A stretch of 48,505 nt of DNA from Spirochaetales bacterium (GTDB lineage: Bacteria; Spirochaetota; Spirochaetia; DSM-2461): assembly GCA_022360655.1 (NCBI GenBank), contig JAKSCK010000107.1:1-48505 (forward strand), read 5' to 3'. The notes below the pieces were generated by a model. It saw only the letters and a program-made list of their open reading frames with translations, did not search any database and had not been told where the DNA came from. Positions 37,709 through 45,565 of this stretch are shown here, one piece after another (the first letter of the stretch is position 1; the number at the start of each line of letters is the position of its first letter). The translations under genes and the position numbers were made by a program.

Positions 37709-37972
37709 TTGCCCAATTCTAATGACGCCGCTAAGCGGCACAGACAGAGTTTGAAGCGGCGGACGCACAACCGGGCCATCCGCAGCCGCGTGAGAACCAG
37801 CATCAAGGCTTTTGAAGCCGCAGTTGCTGGAAAAGATAAGACTGTTGCCACAACAGCTTATGCAGAGTTTGTGAAATTGATTGACACAGCTGCCGGTAAA
37901 GGCCTGTATCATAGCAACACTGCAGCACGCAAGAAATCACGGTTGCACAAAAAGCTCGCAAGTTTGAGCTAG
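37709..37972 (+). CDS. rpsT: Ribosomal protein S20
   Basis: 87 residues, basic and helical, with the family pattern (AAKRHRQSLKRRTHNRAIRSRVRT and the C-terminal HSNTAARKKSRLHKKL). The start codon is TTG at 37709 (the protein begins MPNSNDAAKR, matching the S20 N-terminus), with AGGTAGGGA upstream. The Escherichia coli gene also uses a UUG start, which takes part in its autogenous control. Confidence 0.94.
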   Translation: MPNSNDAAKRHRQSLKRRTHNRAIRSRVRTSIKAFEAAVAGKDKTVATTAYAEFVKLIDTAAGKGLYHSNTAARKKSRLHKKLASLS

Positions 37973-38024
37973 TATCACCAAACGGTAGGGTACGATATTA
38001 ACCTGTAAGTGAGGGGGATTCCAA

Positions 38025-38339
38025 ATGGCCGATAACGTTGATCAGATGAAGATGACCAAGGCCGAGATCATAGAACACATCTATGAGAGCTCCGGAATCA
38101 ACCGCAAGGACATTCATAACGTCATTGATTCGTTCTTTGATGAAGTGAAAGATGCCTTGCATCAGGATCGCGTTGTTGAGCTCCGAGGCTTTGGAACCTT
38201 TGAAATCCGAACCCGTAAGGGTCGTGAAAAGGCTCGGAACCCAAAAACCGGTGAAATTGTTCCTGTGAAAACCCATGGGGTTACCGTTTTTCGTCCGGGC
38301 AAAGAACTCAAGAAAATGGCCTGGAACCTCCGCAACTGA
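38025..38339 (+). CDS. hup: HU-family DNA-binding protein
   Basis: 104 residues. Histone-like nucleoid protein: N-terminal helices (MTKAEIIEHIYESSGINRKDI), then the DNA-binding arm with the family signature GFGTFEIRTRKGREKARNP. The C-terminus keeps VFRPGKELK. An 8-residue N-terminal extension precedes the usual MTKAE. The ATG at 38025 follows GAGGGGG. A strong terminator follows. Confidence 0.95.
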   Translation: MADNVDQMKMTKAEIIEHIYESSGINRKDIHNVIDSFFDEVKDALHQDRVVELRGFGTFEIRTRKGREKARNPKTGEIVPVKTHGVTVFRPGKELKKMAWNLRN

Positions 38340-38360
38340 CGCACGGTCCGGACGGAGATC

Positions 38361-38391
38361 GACCCCGCTTTTCAAGCGGGGTCTTTTTTTT
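38361..38391 (+). terminator. Intrinsic terminator after HU
   Basis: 10-bp stem GACCCCGCTT / AAGCGGGGTC, three-base loop, eight T. Confidence 0.96.
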
Positions 38392-38471
38392 CTCTTTTTC
38401 CCCTTTTCAAAAACGCATTCATCTCTGGGAAATGTTGCTCTTCCATAAAGCCGAGTTTTCCCGTCGTATTC

Positions 38472-38500
38472 TTGACGGCGCCTATCAATAAGAAGACAAT
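38472..38500 (+). promoter_or_regulatory. Promoter of the response regulator gene
   Basis: TTGACG at 38472-38477, a 17-base spacer and GACAAT at 38495-38500, ten bases before the chosen ATG. Confidence 0.5.
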
Positions 38501-38510
38501 GGAAGAGACC

Positions 38511-39242
38511 ATGGAAAAGAAAACGATTCTCATCATTGACGATGAACAAATTAACCTCGACTTCTTTGATGTCATGTTGACGCGCCTTGGGTTTGAGGTA
38601 TTGATGGCGGCAGATGGGGAAGAAGGGCTGGAGATGATCCGAGCCCAAGCTCCAGATTTAATCATTCTTGATAACATCATGCCTCGGTTAACAGGCTGGG
38701 AACTCACCAAGATGCTGAAGAAAGATGATGCGTATTCTGCATACCGGGATATTCCCATCATCATGTTTTCCGCAATGGATGCCGTGAAAGATAAAATTGA
38801 AGGATTTGAATTGGGAATTGATGATTACATCATAAAGCCCTTCAATTTTTCCGAGGTATTAGCCCGAATACGTGCTGTTCTCCGTAATCATGAGCTTTCG
38901 AAGCAGGTGGTGCTTCGTGAGCGGCGCTTGGCATTAACAGACTCACTCAACAAGTCTTTGATGTACTTTACGCAGCATTTGAAAATGCCCGTGATGAACC
39001 TGTTGGAAACGGCACAAAGTATGGATCGGAACGATCCTAAAGCCGTGGATGCCTTTGTGGCTCAGGTAAGAAATGAAGCCGAACAGACTCTGGCTGCTCT
39101 TGCTGGCTTAGAGGATGAGGTGACAAAGCTGGAGGAATCGGAAGGTCAGTTCCGAGATGCCGAGCTTTCTCTGAATGAATTGGAAGACCGCTTTCGGGAG
39201 CACTTCCGGGAGCTTCACGAGAACGGCCGGGAGCCGGTATGA
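38511..39242 (+). CDS. Response regulator with a helical C-terminal region
   Basis: 243 residues from the ATG at 38511 (an ATG at 38499 would add four residues). The receiver domain (about 5-125) is complete: Asp10-Asp11, phosphoacceptor Asp54 (LDNIMP), Ser87 and Lys109 (IIKPF). The rest is helical: RERRLALTDSLNKSLMYFTQHLKMPVMNLLE resembles the dimerisation helix of histidine kinases but without the catalytic H-E pattern being certain, followed by an acidic coiled coil. No DNA-binding domain is seen, so output is probably by protein contact. The stop overlaps the next gene by ATGA. Confidence 0.88.
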   Translation: MEKKTILIIDDEQINLDFFDVMLTRLGFEVLMAADGEEGLEMIRAQAPDLIILDNIMPRLTGWELTKMLKKDDAYSAYRDIPIIMFSAMDAVKDKIEGFELGIDDYIIKPFNFSEVLARIRAVLRNHELSKQVVLRERRLALTDSLNKSLMYFTQHLKMPVMNLLETAQSMDRNDPKAVDAFVAQVRNEAEQTLAALAGLEDEVTKLEESEGQFRDAELSLNELEDRFREHFRELHENGREPV

Positions 39243-39460
39243 TCAGCGATACAAAGCGGGACGTGTTGCGTTTGTTTGCCGAAGGGCGGGAACTTTATAC
39301 CAAACGACAATTTCGTGAGGCCCTGATAAAGTTCAAAGAAGCTTACGCACTTGACCCGAGTGATGGGCCTTCCAAGGTTTTTGGGGCCCGTTGCAAACAT
39401 TTCATTGAGAATCCCCCTCCTGAGGGTTGGGATGGGGTTTTTGAGATGAAAACAAAGTAG
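39239..39460 (+). CDS. Small TPR-like protein (adenylate-cyclase-tail type)
   Basis: 73 residues. A TPR-like helix pair (RELYTKRQFREALIKFKEAYALDP) followed by DGPSKVFGARCKHFIENPPP and WDGVFEMKTK. This whole pattern is the one commonly seen at the C-terminus of CHASE2-type adenylate/guanylate cyclases; here it stands alone. It is translationally coupled (ATGA) to the response regulator, which suggests it works with it, perhaps on a cyclase elsewhere. The function is inferred only from this resemblance. Confidence 0.75.
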   Translation: MISDTKRDVLRLFAEGRELYTKRQFREALIKFKEAYALDPSDGPSKVFGARCKHFIENPPPEGWDGVFEMKTK

Positions 39461-39513
39461 ATGGCCTCTTGTTTCATGGTTCTTAGAGAATTGTGGAATG
39501 TGGGTCCGACAAA

Positions 39514-39549
39514 TCATGTTTTGCACTAAACATTTCGTGCAAAACATGA
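39514..39549. repeat. Perfect 13-bp inverted repeat upstream of the second bactofilin
   Basis: Arms TCATGTTTTGCAC (39514-39526) and GTGCAAAACATGA (39537-39549) with a 10-base loop. No T run follows, so it is not a standard terminator; the length and symmetry suggest an operator or a stable mRNA hairpin. Confidence 0.8.
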
Positions 39550-39628
39550 AACTATGATTCAACTGAAGATTGAGCCTCTTGAAAACGCTTTTGAGAGAGG
39601 CCTCAGAATACAAAACAGCGGAGTCGTC

Positions 39629-40042
39629 ATGCCTCGACGCAATGATCAAGTAGCCATTAAGGCCCGCACTGTACTTGGTGGAGAAACCAAGTTTGACGGT
39701 GTTTTAAAATTTCATGATTCCTTAAAAATTGAAGGGAAATTCGAAGGTGCCATTGAGTCATCAGGGGCGCTCATTGTTCACACAGGGGCCCAGGTTGTGG
39801 CCGATGTTCGTGTGGGGACACTTGTTGTAGCCGGAACAATTCATGGAGATGTTGTTGCTACAGAACGACTTGAGCTCCTTCCTGGTGGTCAGGTTATCGG
39901 GAATATCCGTTGCCCTCGACTAAAAATGGCGGAGGGATCTGGAGTGCAGGGACGTTGCGAAATGCTAGCAGATCCAGTTGGAATTGATATTTTCTCCATG
40001 CCTTTGGATCGACTTAAAAAATCTCTTGCCCGTGTCCAATAA
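39629..40042 (+). CDS. Bactofilin (second copy)
   Basis: 137 residues from the ATG at 39629 (CGGAG upstream); the frame is open 25 codons further upstream but without support. The beta-helix domain spans about 20-110 (LKIEGKFEGAIES, LVVAGTIHGDVVA, VIGNIRCPRL). It differs clearly from the copy at 35415 in both tails. It overlaps the CinA-type gene by 11 bases. Confidence 0.9.
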   Translation: MPRRNDQVAIKARTVLGGETKFDGVLKFHDSLKIEGKFEGAIESSGALIVHTGAQVVADVRVGTLVVAGTIHGDVVATERLELLPGGQVIGNIRCPRLKMAEGSGVQGRCEMLADPVGIDIFSMPLDRLKKSLARVQ

Positions 40043-40535
40043 TCTTGCTCAATGCTTGGTTGCTGGCCTCATACAGCGGGGAGAAACGCTTTCTTGTGCC
40101 GAATCCTGTACAGGTGGTCTTCTGTCTGCATCACTCACAGCGGTTCCAGGTAGCTCCTCTGTCTTTTGGGGAGGATGGGTGACTTATGACAATGATGCAA
40201 AAATCACCCAATTGGATGTTCCACCCCAATTGATTCAACAGGATGGGGCTGTTTCTGCAGGCGTGGCCAAGGCCATGGCTTGGGGGGCTCGGGTGCGCAG
40301 TGGTTCAGACCATTCCATCGCCATCACGGGAATTGCAGGTCCGGGTGGCGGCAGTGAAGAGAAACCTGTTGGAACGGTTTGGATTGCATGGTGCTCACAG
40401 AATGCACGTGTGCAGGCTAAAAAGTTTCATTTCCAAGGGGATAGAACAGCTGTTCGGGATCAAAGTGTTTTTTATGCTCTTGATGAGTTATTGCAAACTT
40501 TAGGCATTCCAAAATCAAATATTTCCGGTGCTTGA
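40032..40535 (+). CDS. pncC: CinA C-terminal-type amidase (nicotinamide-nucleotide amidohydrolase, PncC)
   Basis: 167 residues, the stand-alone C-terminal domain of CinA, which deamidates nicotinamide mononucleotide in NAD recycling. Motifs: AESCTGGLLS at 23-32 with the catalytic serine, and TGIAGPGGGSEEKPVGTVWIA. The GTG at 40032 gives the family-typical N-terminus (LAQCLVAGLIQRGETLS) and overlaps the bactofilin. A promoter for rho overlaps its stop codon. Confidence 0.9.
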   Translation: MSNNLAQCLVAGLIQRGETLSCAESCTGGLLSASLTAVPGSSSVFWGGWVTYDNDAKITQLDVPPQLIQQDGAVSAGVAKAMAWGARVRSGSDHSIAITGIAGPGGGSEEKPVGTVWIAWCSQNARVQAKKFHFQGDRTAVRDQSVFYALDELLQTLGIPKSNISGA

Positions 40536-40561
40536 CAGTCCGGCGGCCCAATTACTATAGT
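40532..40561 (+). promoter_or_regulatory. Promoter of rho
   Basis: TTGACA at 40532-40537, an 18-base spacer and TATAGT at 40556-40561. It leaves an mRNA leader of about 150 bases before rho. Confidence 0.8.
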
Positions 40562-40569
40562 GAAGTTGA

Positions 40570-40641
40570 AACGGGTTTCGCCCGTTCTTGTCTTGAAGCC
40601 AAGCATGCCCGCCTCGGTGGGTGGCATAATCAATACATTAT
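40570..40641 (+). other. rho leader with small hairpins
   Basis: The leader between the rho promoter and start holds AACGGG/CCCGTT (40570-40586, loop TTTCG) followed by a U-rich stretch, and a second possible stem CCCGC/GTGGG near 40610. Rho is autogenously controlled by leader termination in Escherichia coli; whether this leader does the same is an inference. Confidence 0.35.
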
Positions 40642-40720
40642 TACCCGAGACGAATAGCAATCATCTGGTTTGTCTACGGAGATTTCATGGGTTTACACCA
40701 AGAACAGAAAGGATCATTTC

Positions 40721-42469
40721 GTGTCTGAAAGCTCGCCTGAACAGAGTGAACTCGACTTGCAAGGGAGCGAGGCCCCAACAGTTGCCCCCTCCCGTAGCCG
40801 GAAAAAAACCATCGTGATTAAGGCTCCCAATGGAGACGCTTCTGCTGAGTCAGAGGAAAAGCCTGAGAGTCCCCCTGCTGCTACAACAGAAAGTTCGGAA
40901 GAAGGGACAAGCACATCGTCTACCAAAGTGAGAGTTCGAAAAAAAGTTCGAGTTGGTGGAAAAAAAGATGATGCTGTGAAAAAAGACGAGGGAGCGAAAA
41001 AGGACGATGCGCCTGAAGCAGCCCTTGTGGCTCCTCCGCCTGCAGCCTTCATCATGGATAAGCCAGCGGAAACAGAAACTCCATCCGCTCCTGCACCAGA
41101 GCAGAATAATGGACGAGGCAATAACCGTCGTCGAAATAAAAAGAATGGAAATCGACCTGGAATCAAATCCCCCAGTCATGATCCAGATGCCCCAAAGCTT
41201 CTGATTAATGATTTATCTCGAATGACCATGCCTGAAGTGCGGGAACTGGCAGAGGATTTGGGCTTGAAGCGGGAAGAACTGATTCCCCTTAAGAAGCAAG
41301 AGCTCATTTTCCAGGTTCTCACTACCCATATTGAGAAAGGTGGTGTGATTTACGCCTATGGTTCCTTGGAAATCTTGCCAGATGGTTATGGTTTCCTCCG
41401 TTCACCTCAGAATTCTTATCTTCCAGGAACGGATGATATTTATATTTCACCCAGCCAGATTCGCCTTTTCAATCTGAAAACAGGCGACACAGTTTATGGG
41501 CAGATTCGTTCCCCCAAAGAAGGTGAACGATTCTTTGCCATGCTCCGTGTGGTGACGGTGAACTACGATGAGCCCAGTGTGGCTCAAACCCGGGTGGCCT
41601 TTGAGAATCTCACTCCTCTGTATCCAACTCAGCGATTGAATATGGAGACTCGAGTGGGAGATCCTTCCACCCGAATTATCAATCTCTTCTGTCCCATTGG
41701 TAAGGGACAGCGTGGTTTGATTGTATCTCCTCCCAAATCAGGAAAAACCATCATTCTTCAGAAGATTGCCAATGCCATCACGGAGAATCATCCAGAGGTT
41801 TACCTCATTGTTCTTCTCATTGATGAACGGCCAGAAGAAGTGACGGACATGCAGCGGAGTGTTCAGGGCGAAGTGATTGCTTCAACCTTTGATGAACAGG
41901 CTACCCGGCATGTGCAGGTGGCTGAGATGGTGTTGGAAAAGGCCCGTCGACTTGTGGAGCACAAGAAGGATGTGGTGATTCTGTTGGATTCCATCACACG
42001 TTTGGCTCGTGCTTACAACCAAACTGTGCCAACCAGTGGTAAAATTCTCTCTGGTGGTGTGGATTCAAATGCCTTGCACAAACCCAAACGATTCTTTGGT
42101 GCTGCTCGGAATATTGAAAATGGCGGGAGCCTCACCATTGTGGCAACGGCACTCATTGAGACGGGAAGCCGAATGGATGAGGTGATTTTTGAAGAGTTTA
42201 AAGGAACCGGTAACATGGAACTCTCTTTGGATCGCCGTTTGGCTGATAAGCGTGTTTATCCCGCATTTAATGTCAAAAAATCCAGCACTCGGAAGGAAGA
42301 TCTCTTGCTCACTTCAGAGGAACTGAACAAAATGTGGGTCTTGCGAAAGGTGATGAGTCCCATGGATGATCTTGAATCCACGGAAATGATCGTTGACAAG
42401 ATGCGCAAGACTAAGAATAATGAGGCGTTTCTCAAGGGAATGAATACGTCAGGCTCACGAGATCTCTAG
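40721..42469 (+). CDS. rho: Transcription termination factor Rho
   Basis: Hexameric ATP-driven RNA translocase that ends transcription. 582 residues from the GTG at 40721, chosen because AAAGGA lies seven bases upstream; an earlier TTG at 40670 would add 17 residues. The N-terminal roughly 150 residues are a disordered Lys/Glu/Ala/Pro-rich extension rich in KKDD-type motifs. The standard Rho follows: N-terminal helices ([18 protein letters not shown]), the RNA-binding cold-shock-like domain (GYGFLRSP), and the ATPase with Walker A PKSGKT (about 340) and [13 protein letters not shown]. rpmE follows. Confidence 0.96.
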   Translation: MSESSPEQSELDLQGSEAPTVAPSRSRKKTIVIKAPNGDASAESEEKPESPPAATTESSEEGTSTSSTKVRVRKKVRVGGKKDDAVKKDEGAKKDDAPEAALVAPPPAAFIMDKPAETETPSAPAPEQNNGRGNNRRRNKKNGNRPGIKSPSHDPDAPKLLINDLSRMTMPEVRELAEDLGLKREELIPLKKQELIFQVLTTHIEKGGVIYAYGSLEILPDGYGFLRSPQNSYLPGTDDIYISPSQIRLFNLKTGDTVYGQIRSPKEGERFFAMLRVVTVNYDEPSVAQTRVAFENLTPLYPTQRLNMETRVGDPSTRIINLFCPIGKGQRGLIVSPPKSGKTIILQKIANAITENHPEVYLIVLLIDERPEEVTDMQRSVQGEVIASTFDEQATRHVQVAEMVLEKARRLVEHKKDVVILLDSITRLARAYNQTVPTSGKILSGGVDSNALHKPKRFFGAARNIENGGSLTIVATALIETGSRMDEVIFEEFKGTGNMELSLDRRLADKRVYPAFNVKKSSTRKEDLLLTSEELNKMWVLRKVMSPMDDLESTEMIVDKMRKTKNNEAFLKGMNTSGSRDL

Positions 42470-42502
42470 CCTCGGCGCGATAAAAGGATAGGAAGTCAAG
42501 TT

Positions 42503-42712
42503 ATGAAGAAAGGCATACATCCAGACTACAAGCCCGCTAAAGTTAGCTGTGCCTGCGGGAATTCGTTCGAGACGTTCTCCACTGTTGGCGATATGCAGAT
42601 TGAAATCTGCTCCAGCTGTCACCCCTTCTACACAGGTAAGCAGAAGCTTGTGGATACAGCTGGTCGTGTTGAGCGGTTCAACAAGAAGTACGGAATCAAA
42701 TCCAACGGCTAA
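42503..42712 (+). CDS. rpmE: Ribosomal protein L31
   Basis: 69 residues with four zinc-binding cysteines (CACGNSF at 16-22 and CSSCHPF at 37-43), so this is the zinc-containing form. The start [10 protein letters not shown] matches the family. AGGAAG lies upstream of the ATG. It is in the rho-rpmE arrangement seen in many bacteria. Confidence 0.97.
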   Translation: MKKGIHPDYKPAKVSCACGNSFETFSTVGDMQIEICSSCHPFYTGKQKLVDTAGRVERFNKKYGIKSNG

Positions 42713-42731
42713 TCCCCTGGATTTCCGAGAG

Positions 42732-42759
42732 AAGCCCGCCAGCCTGGCGGGCTTTTTTT
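42732..42759 (+). terminator. Intrinsic terminator after rpmE
   Basis: 10-bp stem AAGCCCGCCA / TGGCGGGCTT, three-base loop, run of seven T. Confidence 0.96.
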
Positions 42760-42917
42760 ATGCATCGATGCGAAGGGCCTTGGAATTGGTGGAATAGTTA
42801 ATGGCAATGTGTGGGATTATTTTCTATAAAAATGAATAGGTGATAGCGTAAATCTTGCTATTTCCTGATGGGTTCGAACTTTTTTATGAATGGAAACTGG
42901 CAGAACAAATCCTTTTC

Positions 42918-42946
42918 TTGATTCCAGGAGAGAGTCGGCTTAGAAT
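42918..42946 (+). promoter_or_regulatory. Promoter of the galactokinase-like gene
   Basis: TTGATT at 42918-42923, a 17-base spacer and TAGAAT at 42941-42946. The AT-rich stretch before it (about 42760-42917) holds a small inverted repeat (ATAGC...GCTAT near 42843-42861) and no gene. Confidence 0.68.
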
Positions 42947-42991
42947 CGTAAATGACCCTTCGGGTTTATTTTACAAAGATGGCGGGCTCCT

Positions 42992-44152
42992 TTGGTTGAT
43001 CAGATCACCACACACCATGAGAATGAATACGGCGAGAAACCGGCGGTTGTGGCGAGCGCCCCGGGCAAGATTGATTTGTTCGGTGAACATGGGGAATACG
43101 GCCAGGGCTATGTGCTGTCCATGGCCATCAACCGAAGGTTCTATGTTGCTGCGTCCATACGGCCAGATAATTCCCTTCGATTCTTTTCTGCTAATCTCAA
43201 AGAACGAAAGAAGTCCACGATTGCCGGCCTAAAATACAAGAGGGAAGATCGTTGGGCCAATTATAGTAAGGGCGTTCTTGATGCCATCATTCATCTGGGA
43301 TTTAGCATACGAGGTGTGAATATCACCCTGTTTAGCGAAGTTCCGATGGGGATCGGATTGGCATCGTCCTCAGCCATGACCATTGCAACGGTTTGTGCCA
43401 TCAAAGCCCTCTTTTCCCTGAGCATGAGTGATGCCCAAGTGATTGAGGCTGCCCGGGCTTCAGAAAGCCGTTTTATGGGATTGCATGAGGGGATTCGATC
43501 CCCCATGGTGTCCTACTATGCAAGAGCGGGTCATTTTACAATGCTCGACATCCGCTCCCTTCGTGTGGATCATCATTCTTATCCTGAGAAGCCCATCACC
43601 CTTTTAGTCACAGATTCGCGGGTTTCTGAACGTATGGATGATGATGAGAAAGCCGAATTTGAAGAATCATGTCAGGAGTGCATCGAAGCTTTGGATCTTG
43701 GAAAAACGGGAACCCTGTTCCGAGACTTGTCTCGGGATGATCTCTCCAGCACGGTAGAAGGATTGAGTGAACGTTCTCGTCGGGTTTGCATGCACATCAT
43801 CAAAGAGAATGGACGGGTTCGAAATTTTGTCAAAGCCATCGATTCTCATTCCTTTACGGATGCAGGACGCATTCTTTTCCGTTCCCATGAAAGCCTTCGT
43901 GATCTTCTTGAGATTTCCTGTCCAGAGTTGGATTGGTTGGCAAAACGAGCCATAGAATCCGAAGGAGTCTATGGTTCGCGGATGATAGGAAGTGGATACG
44001 GTGGTTGTACGGTGACATTGATGGACGGTAGACTCAAGAGCGGTTATGAAGAACGCCTTGAGGAATATGACCGCATCTTTGGTTTTAAGGCGAGTGTTTT
44101 TGAAGTCGAGCCTGGAGAAGGGGCTCGAGTGAATTATAAGATTAGCGAGTAA
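42992..44152 (+). CDS. GHMP kinase, galactokinase-like with altered active site
   Basis: 386 residues. The three GHMP motifs are present: APGKIDLFGEHGEY (23-36), VPMGIGLASSSAM (117-129) and the final SGYGGC. It aligns without gaps to galactokinase, but key positions differ: the catalytic Arg of APGR is Lys26, the Asp of GEHxDY is Glu35, and the catalytic Asp-Gln of GIMDQ is Ser170-Pro171 (GIRSP). The fold and ATP binding should remain; galactose phosphorylation by the usual mechanism is doubtful. A different sugar, or a regulatory role, is possible. The start is TTG at 42992 (a TGA lies 37 bases upstream, with no ATG between). surE follows immediately. Confidence 0.85.
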   Translation: MVDQITTHHENEYGEKPAVVASAPGKIDLFGEHGEYGQGYVLSMAINRRFYVAASIRPDNSLRFFSANLKERKKSTIAGLKYKREDRWANYSKGVLDAIIHLGFSIRGVNITLFSEVPMGIGLASSSAMTIATVCAIKALFSLSMSDAQVIEAARASESRFMGLHEGIRSPMVSYYARAGHFTMLDIRSLRVDHHSYPEKPITLLVTDSRVSERMDDDEKAEFEESCQECIEALDLGKTGTLFRDLSRDDLSSTVEGLSERSRRVCMHIIKENGRVRNFVKAIDSHSFTDAGRILFRSHESLRDLLEISCPELDWLAKRAIESEGVYGSRMIGSGYGGCTVTLMDGRLKSGYEERLEEYDRIFGFKASVFEVEPGEGARVNYKISE

Positions 44153-44866
44153 ATGACCATATTATTGACCAATGATGATGGCCTGGGAGCACCAGGCCTT
44201 GAAGCGCTTCGGAATGAACTGATTCCCCATCATGATGTTTGGGTGGTGGCTCCTGAAAGTGAAATGAGTGGACGATCCCATGGAATTACTCTTCATGAGG
44301 GGTTGAAAGTGCATTCTGAAGGATCACAATGTTTTGCTGTTCGTGGAACTCCTGTGGATTGCGTGAATCTTGCTCTTTCGGCCCTGATGCCACTGGCTCC
44401 AGATCTTGTCATTTCAGGAATTAATAAAGGTCCTAATCTAGGAACTGATATTCTTTATTCTGGGACTTGTGCAGCAGCCCGAGAGGCTGTGATTCGAGGA
44501 GTATGTGGTATTGCTGTTTCCTTAGCCACCCAGGCGGCTCCTTGGGATTATGGTGATGCTGCGAAGTTTGTTTCCCAAGGAATTGCACATTGGAGTCAGG
44601 ATTGGGATTCACATTGTTTTTGGAATATCAATGTTCCTGATTCCAAGGGAGCTCTTGAGGTTCGTCAAACGGTTCCCGGTACTCGTAAATATCATAATGA
44701 GATGGTGTGTTTTCGATCTCCTCGGGGAGGAGAATATTGGTTTTTGCAGCCAGCGAGTATTGAATCTTCTGATAAAGAGGGAACGGATACACGTGCGATA
44801 CAAGATGGTTGTATTTCCATTGGCCAAGTGCTGGTGGAACCTGTCGCCCCAGGAAATGGGACATGA
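44153..44866 (+). CDS. surE: 5'-nucleotidase SurE
   Basis: Nucleoside 5'-monophosphate phosphatase. 237 residues, with LLTNDDG (Asp8-Asp9) as metal ligands, PESEMSGRSHGIT, and the metal-binding Asn in SGINKGPNLGTD. The ATG directly follows the stop of the galactokinase-like gene with no gap, so the two are co-translated. Confidence 0.95.
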   Translation: MTILLTNDDGLGAPGLEALRNELIPHHDVWVVAPESEMSGRSHGITLHEGLKVHSEGSQCFAVRGTPVDCVNLALSALMPLAPDLVISGINKGPNLGTDILYSGTCAAAREAVIRGVCGIAVSLATQAAPWDYGDAAKFVSQGIAHWSQDWDSHCFWNINVPDSKGALEVRQTVPGTRKYHNEMVCFRSPRGGEYWFLQPASIESSDKEGTDTRAIQDGCISIGQVLVEPVAPGNGT

Positions 44867-44887
44867 TATGATGAGCCGGGGGATGCT

Positions 44888-45565
44888 ATGAGCACCAGTT
44901 CCCGGGATGAAGGCCGTTACCTTTATCGAGAAGGGCGTTATGCTGCGGCTTTAGAACTCTATATTTCTGAGGAAACGGATCCTGCGGAGGATCTTGAGCT
45001 TGCATATCTGATGGGGCTCTGTCATGCACGGCTTGGTGAAGAACAGGAAGCCATGCGCCTTCTTGGCCAAGTGGTTGCCCATGATACCCATTTAGCCCGA
45101 ATCTATCAGGCTCGTATGCTTCTTGCATGGTTGTTGGCAGAAGATGGGGAAGTGGAGCAGGCTGAACATTGTTTACGAGAAGTTCTTCAGGAAGGATTTG
45201 AATCTCCTCAGGCCTGGGCGGCTCTTGGCTATTGCCAGAGTCTCCGTGGGGATAATGGAGCAGCAGTAGAAAGTTATCAACATGCTGTGGATCTTGATCA
45301 AGATAATGCCAATGCCGTCAATGGATTGGGATATCTCATGGCTGAATCGGGGTTAGATCTTGATGCGGCGGTGGGGTTTTGTCGGAAAGCGCAAGATTCG
45401 GATCCGAAGAATGCAGCATATTTGGATTCTTTGGGCTGGGCTCTTTTTCTTGCAGGGAGACCCTCAGAGGCCGTCCGTCATTTAACAGCAGCCCTTTCTT
45501 TAAAACCGGATAATCCCATCATCAAAGAGCATCTTGAGGCGGTGAGAACGCATGTCCAAGACTAA
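44888..45565 (+). CDS. TPR-repeat protein
   Basis: 225 residues made of about five TPR units (for example AAVESYQHAVDLDQDNANAVNGLGYL and PSEAVRHLTAALSLKPDNP). No signal peptide is visible, so cytoplasmic. TPR proteins act as assembly scaffolds. Its start has GGGGGAT upstream. The stop lies inside the next gene (14-base overlap), which suggests they act together. Confidence 0.85.
   Translation: MSTSSRDEGRYLYREGRYAAALELYISEETDPAEDLELAYLMGLCHARLGEEQEAMRLLGQVVAHDTHLARIYQARMLLAWLLAEDGEVEQAEHCLREVLQEGFESPQAWAALGYCQSLRGDNGAAVESYQHAVDLDQDNANAVNGLGYLMAESGLDLDAAVGFCRKAQDSDPKNAAYLDSLGWALFLAGRPSEAVRHLTAALSLKPDNPIIKEHLEAVRTHVQD

Noticed and set aside
37353..38350. Reuse of the heptamer CGGTCCG after HU (38344-38350) as a second operator
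   Set aside because: A single 7-base word is expected a few times by chance in 48 kb, and it lies downstream of the HU gene rather than in a promoter.
40560..40817. 85-residue reading frame across the rho leader and into rho
   Set aside because: Its first codon overlaps the rho -10 element, and it overlaps rho by almost 100 bases in another frame without family resemblance.
42855..43232. 125-residue reading frame upstream of and into the galactokinase-like gene
   Set aside because: Two thirds lies out of frame inside a recognised GHMP kinase, and the rest covers the promoter.
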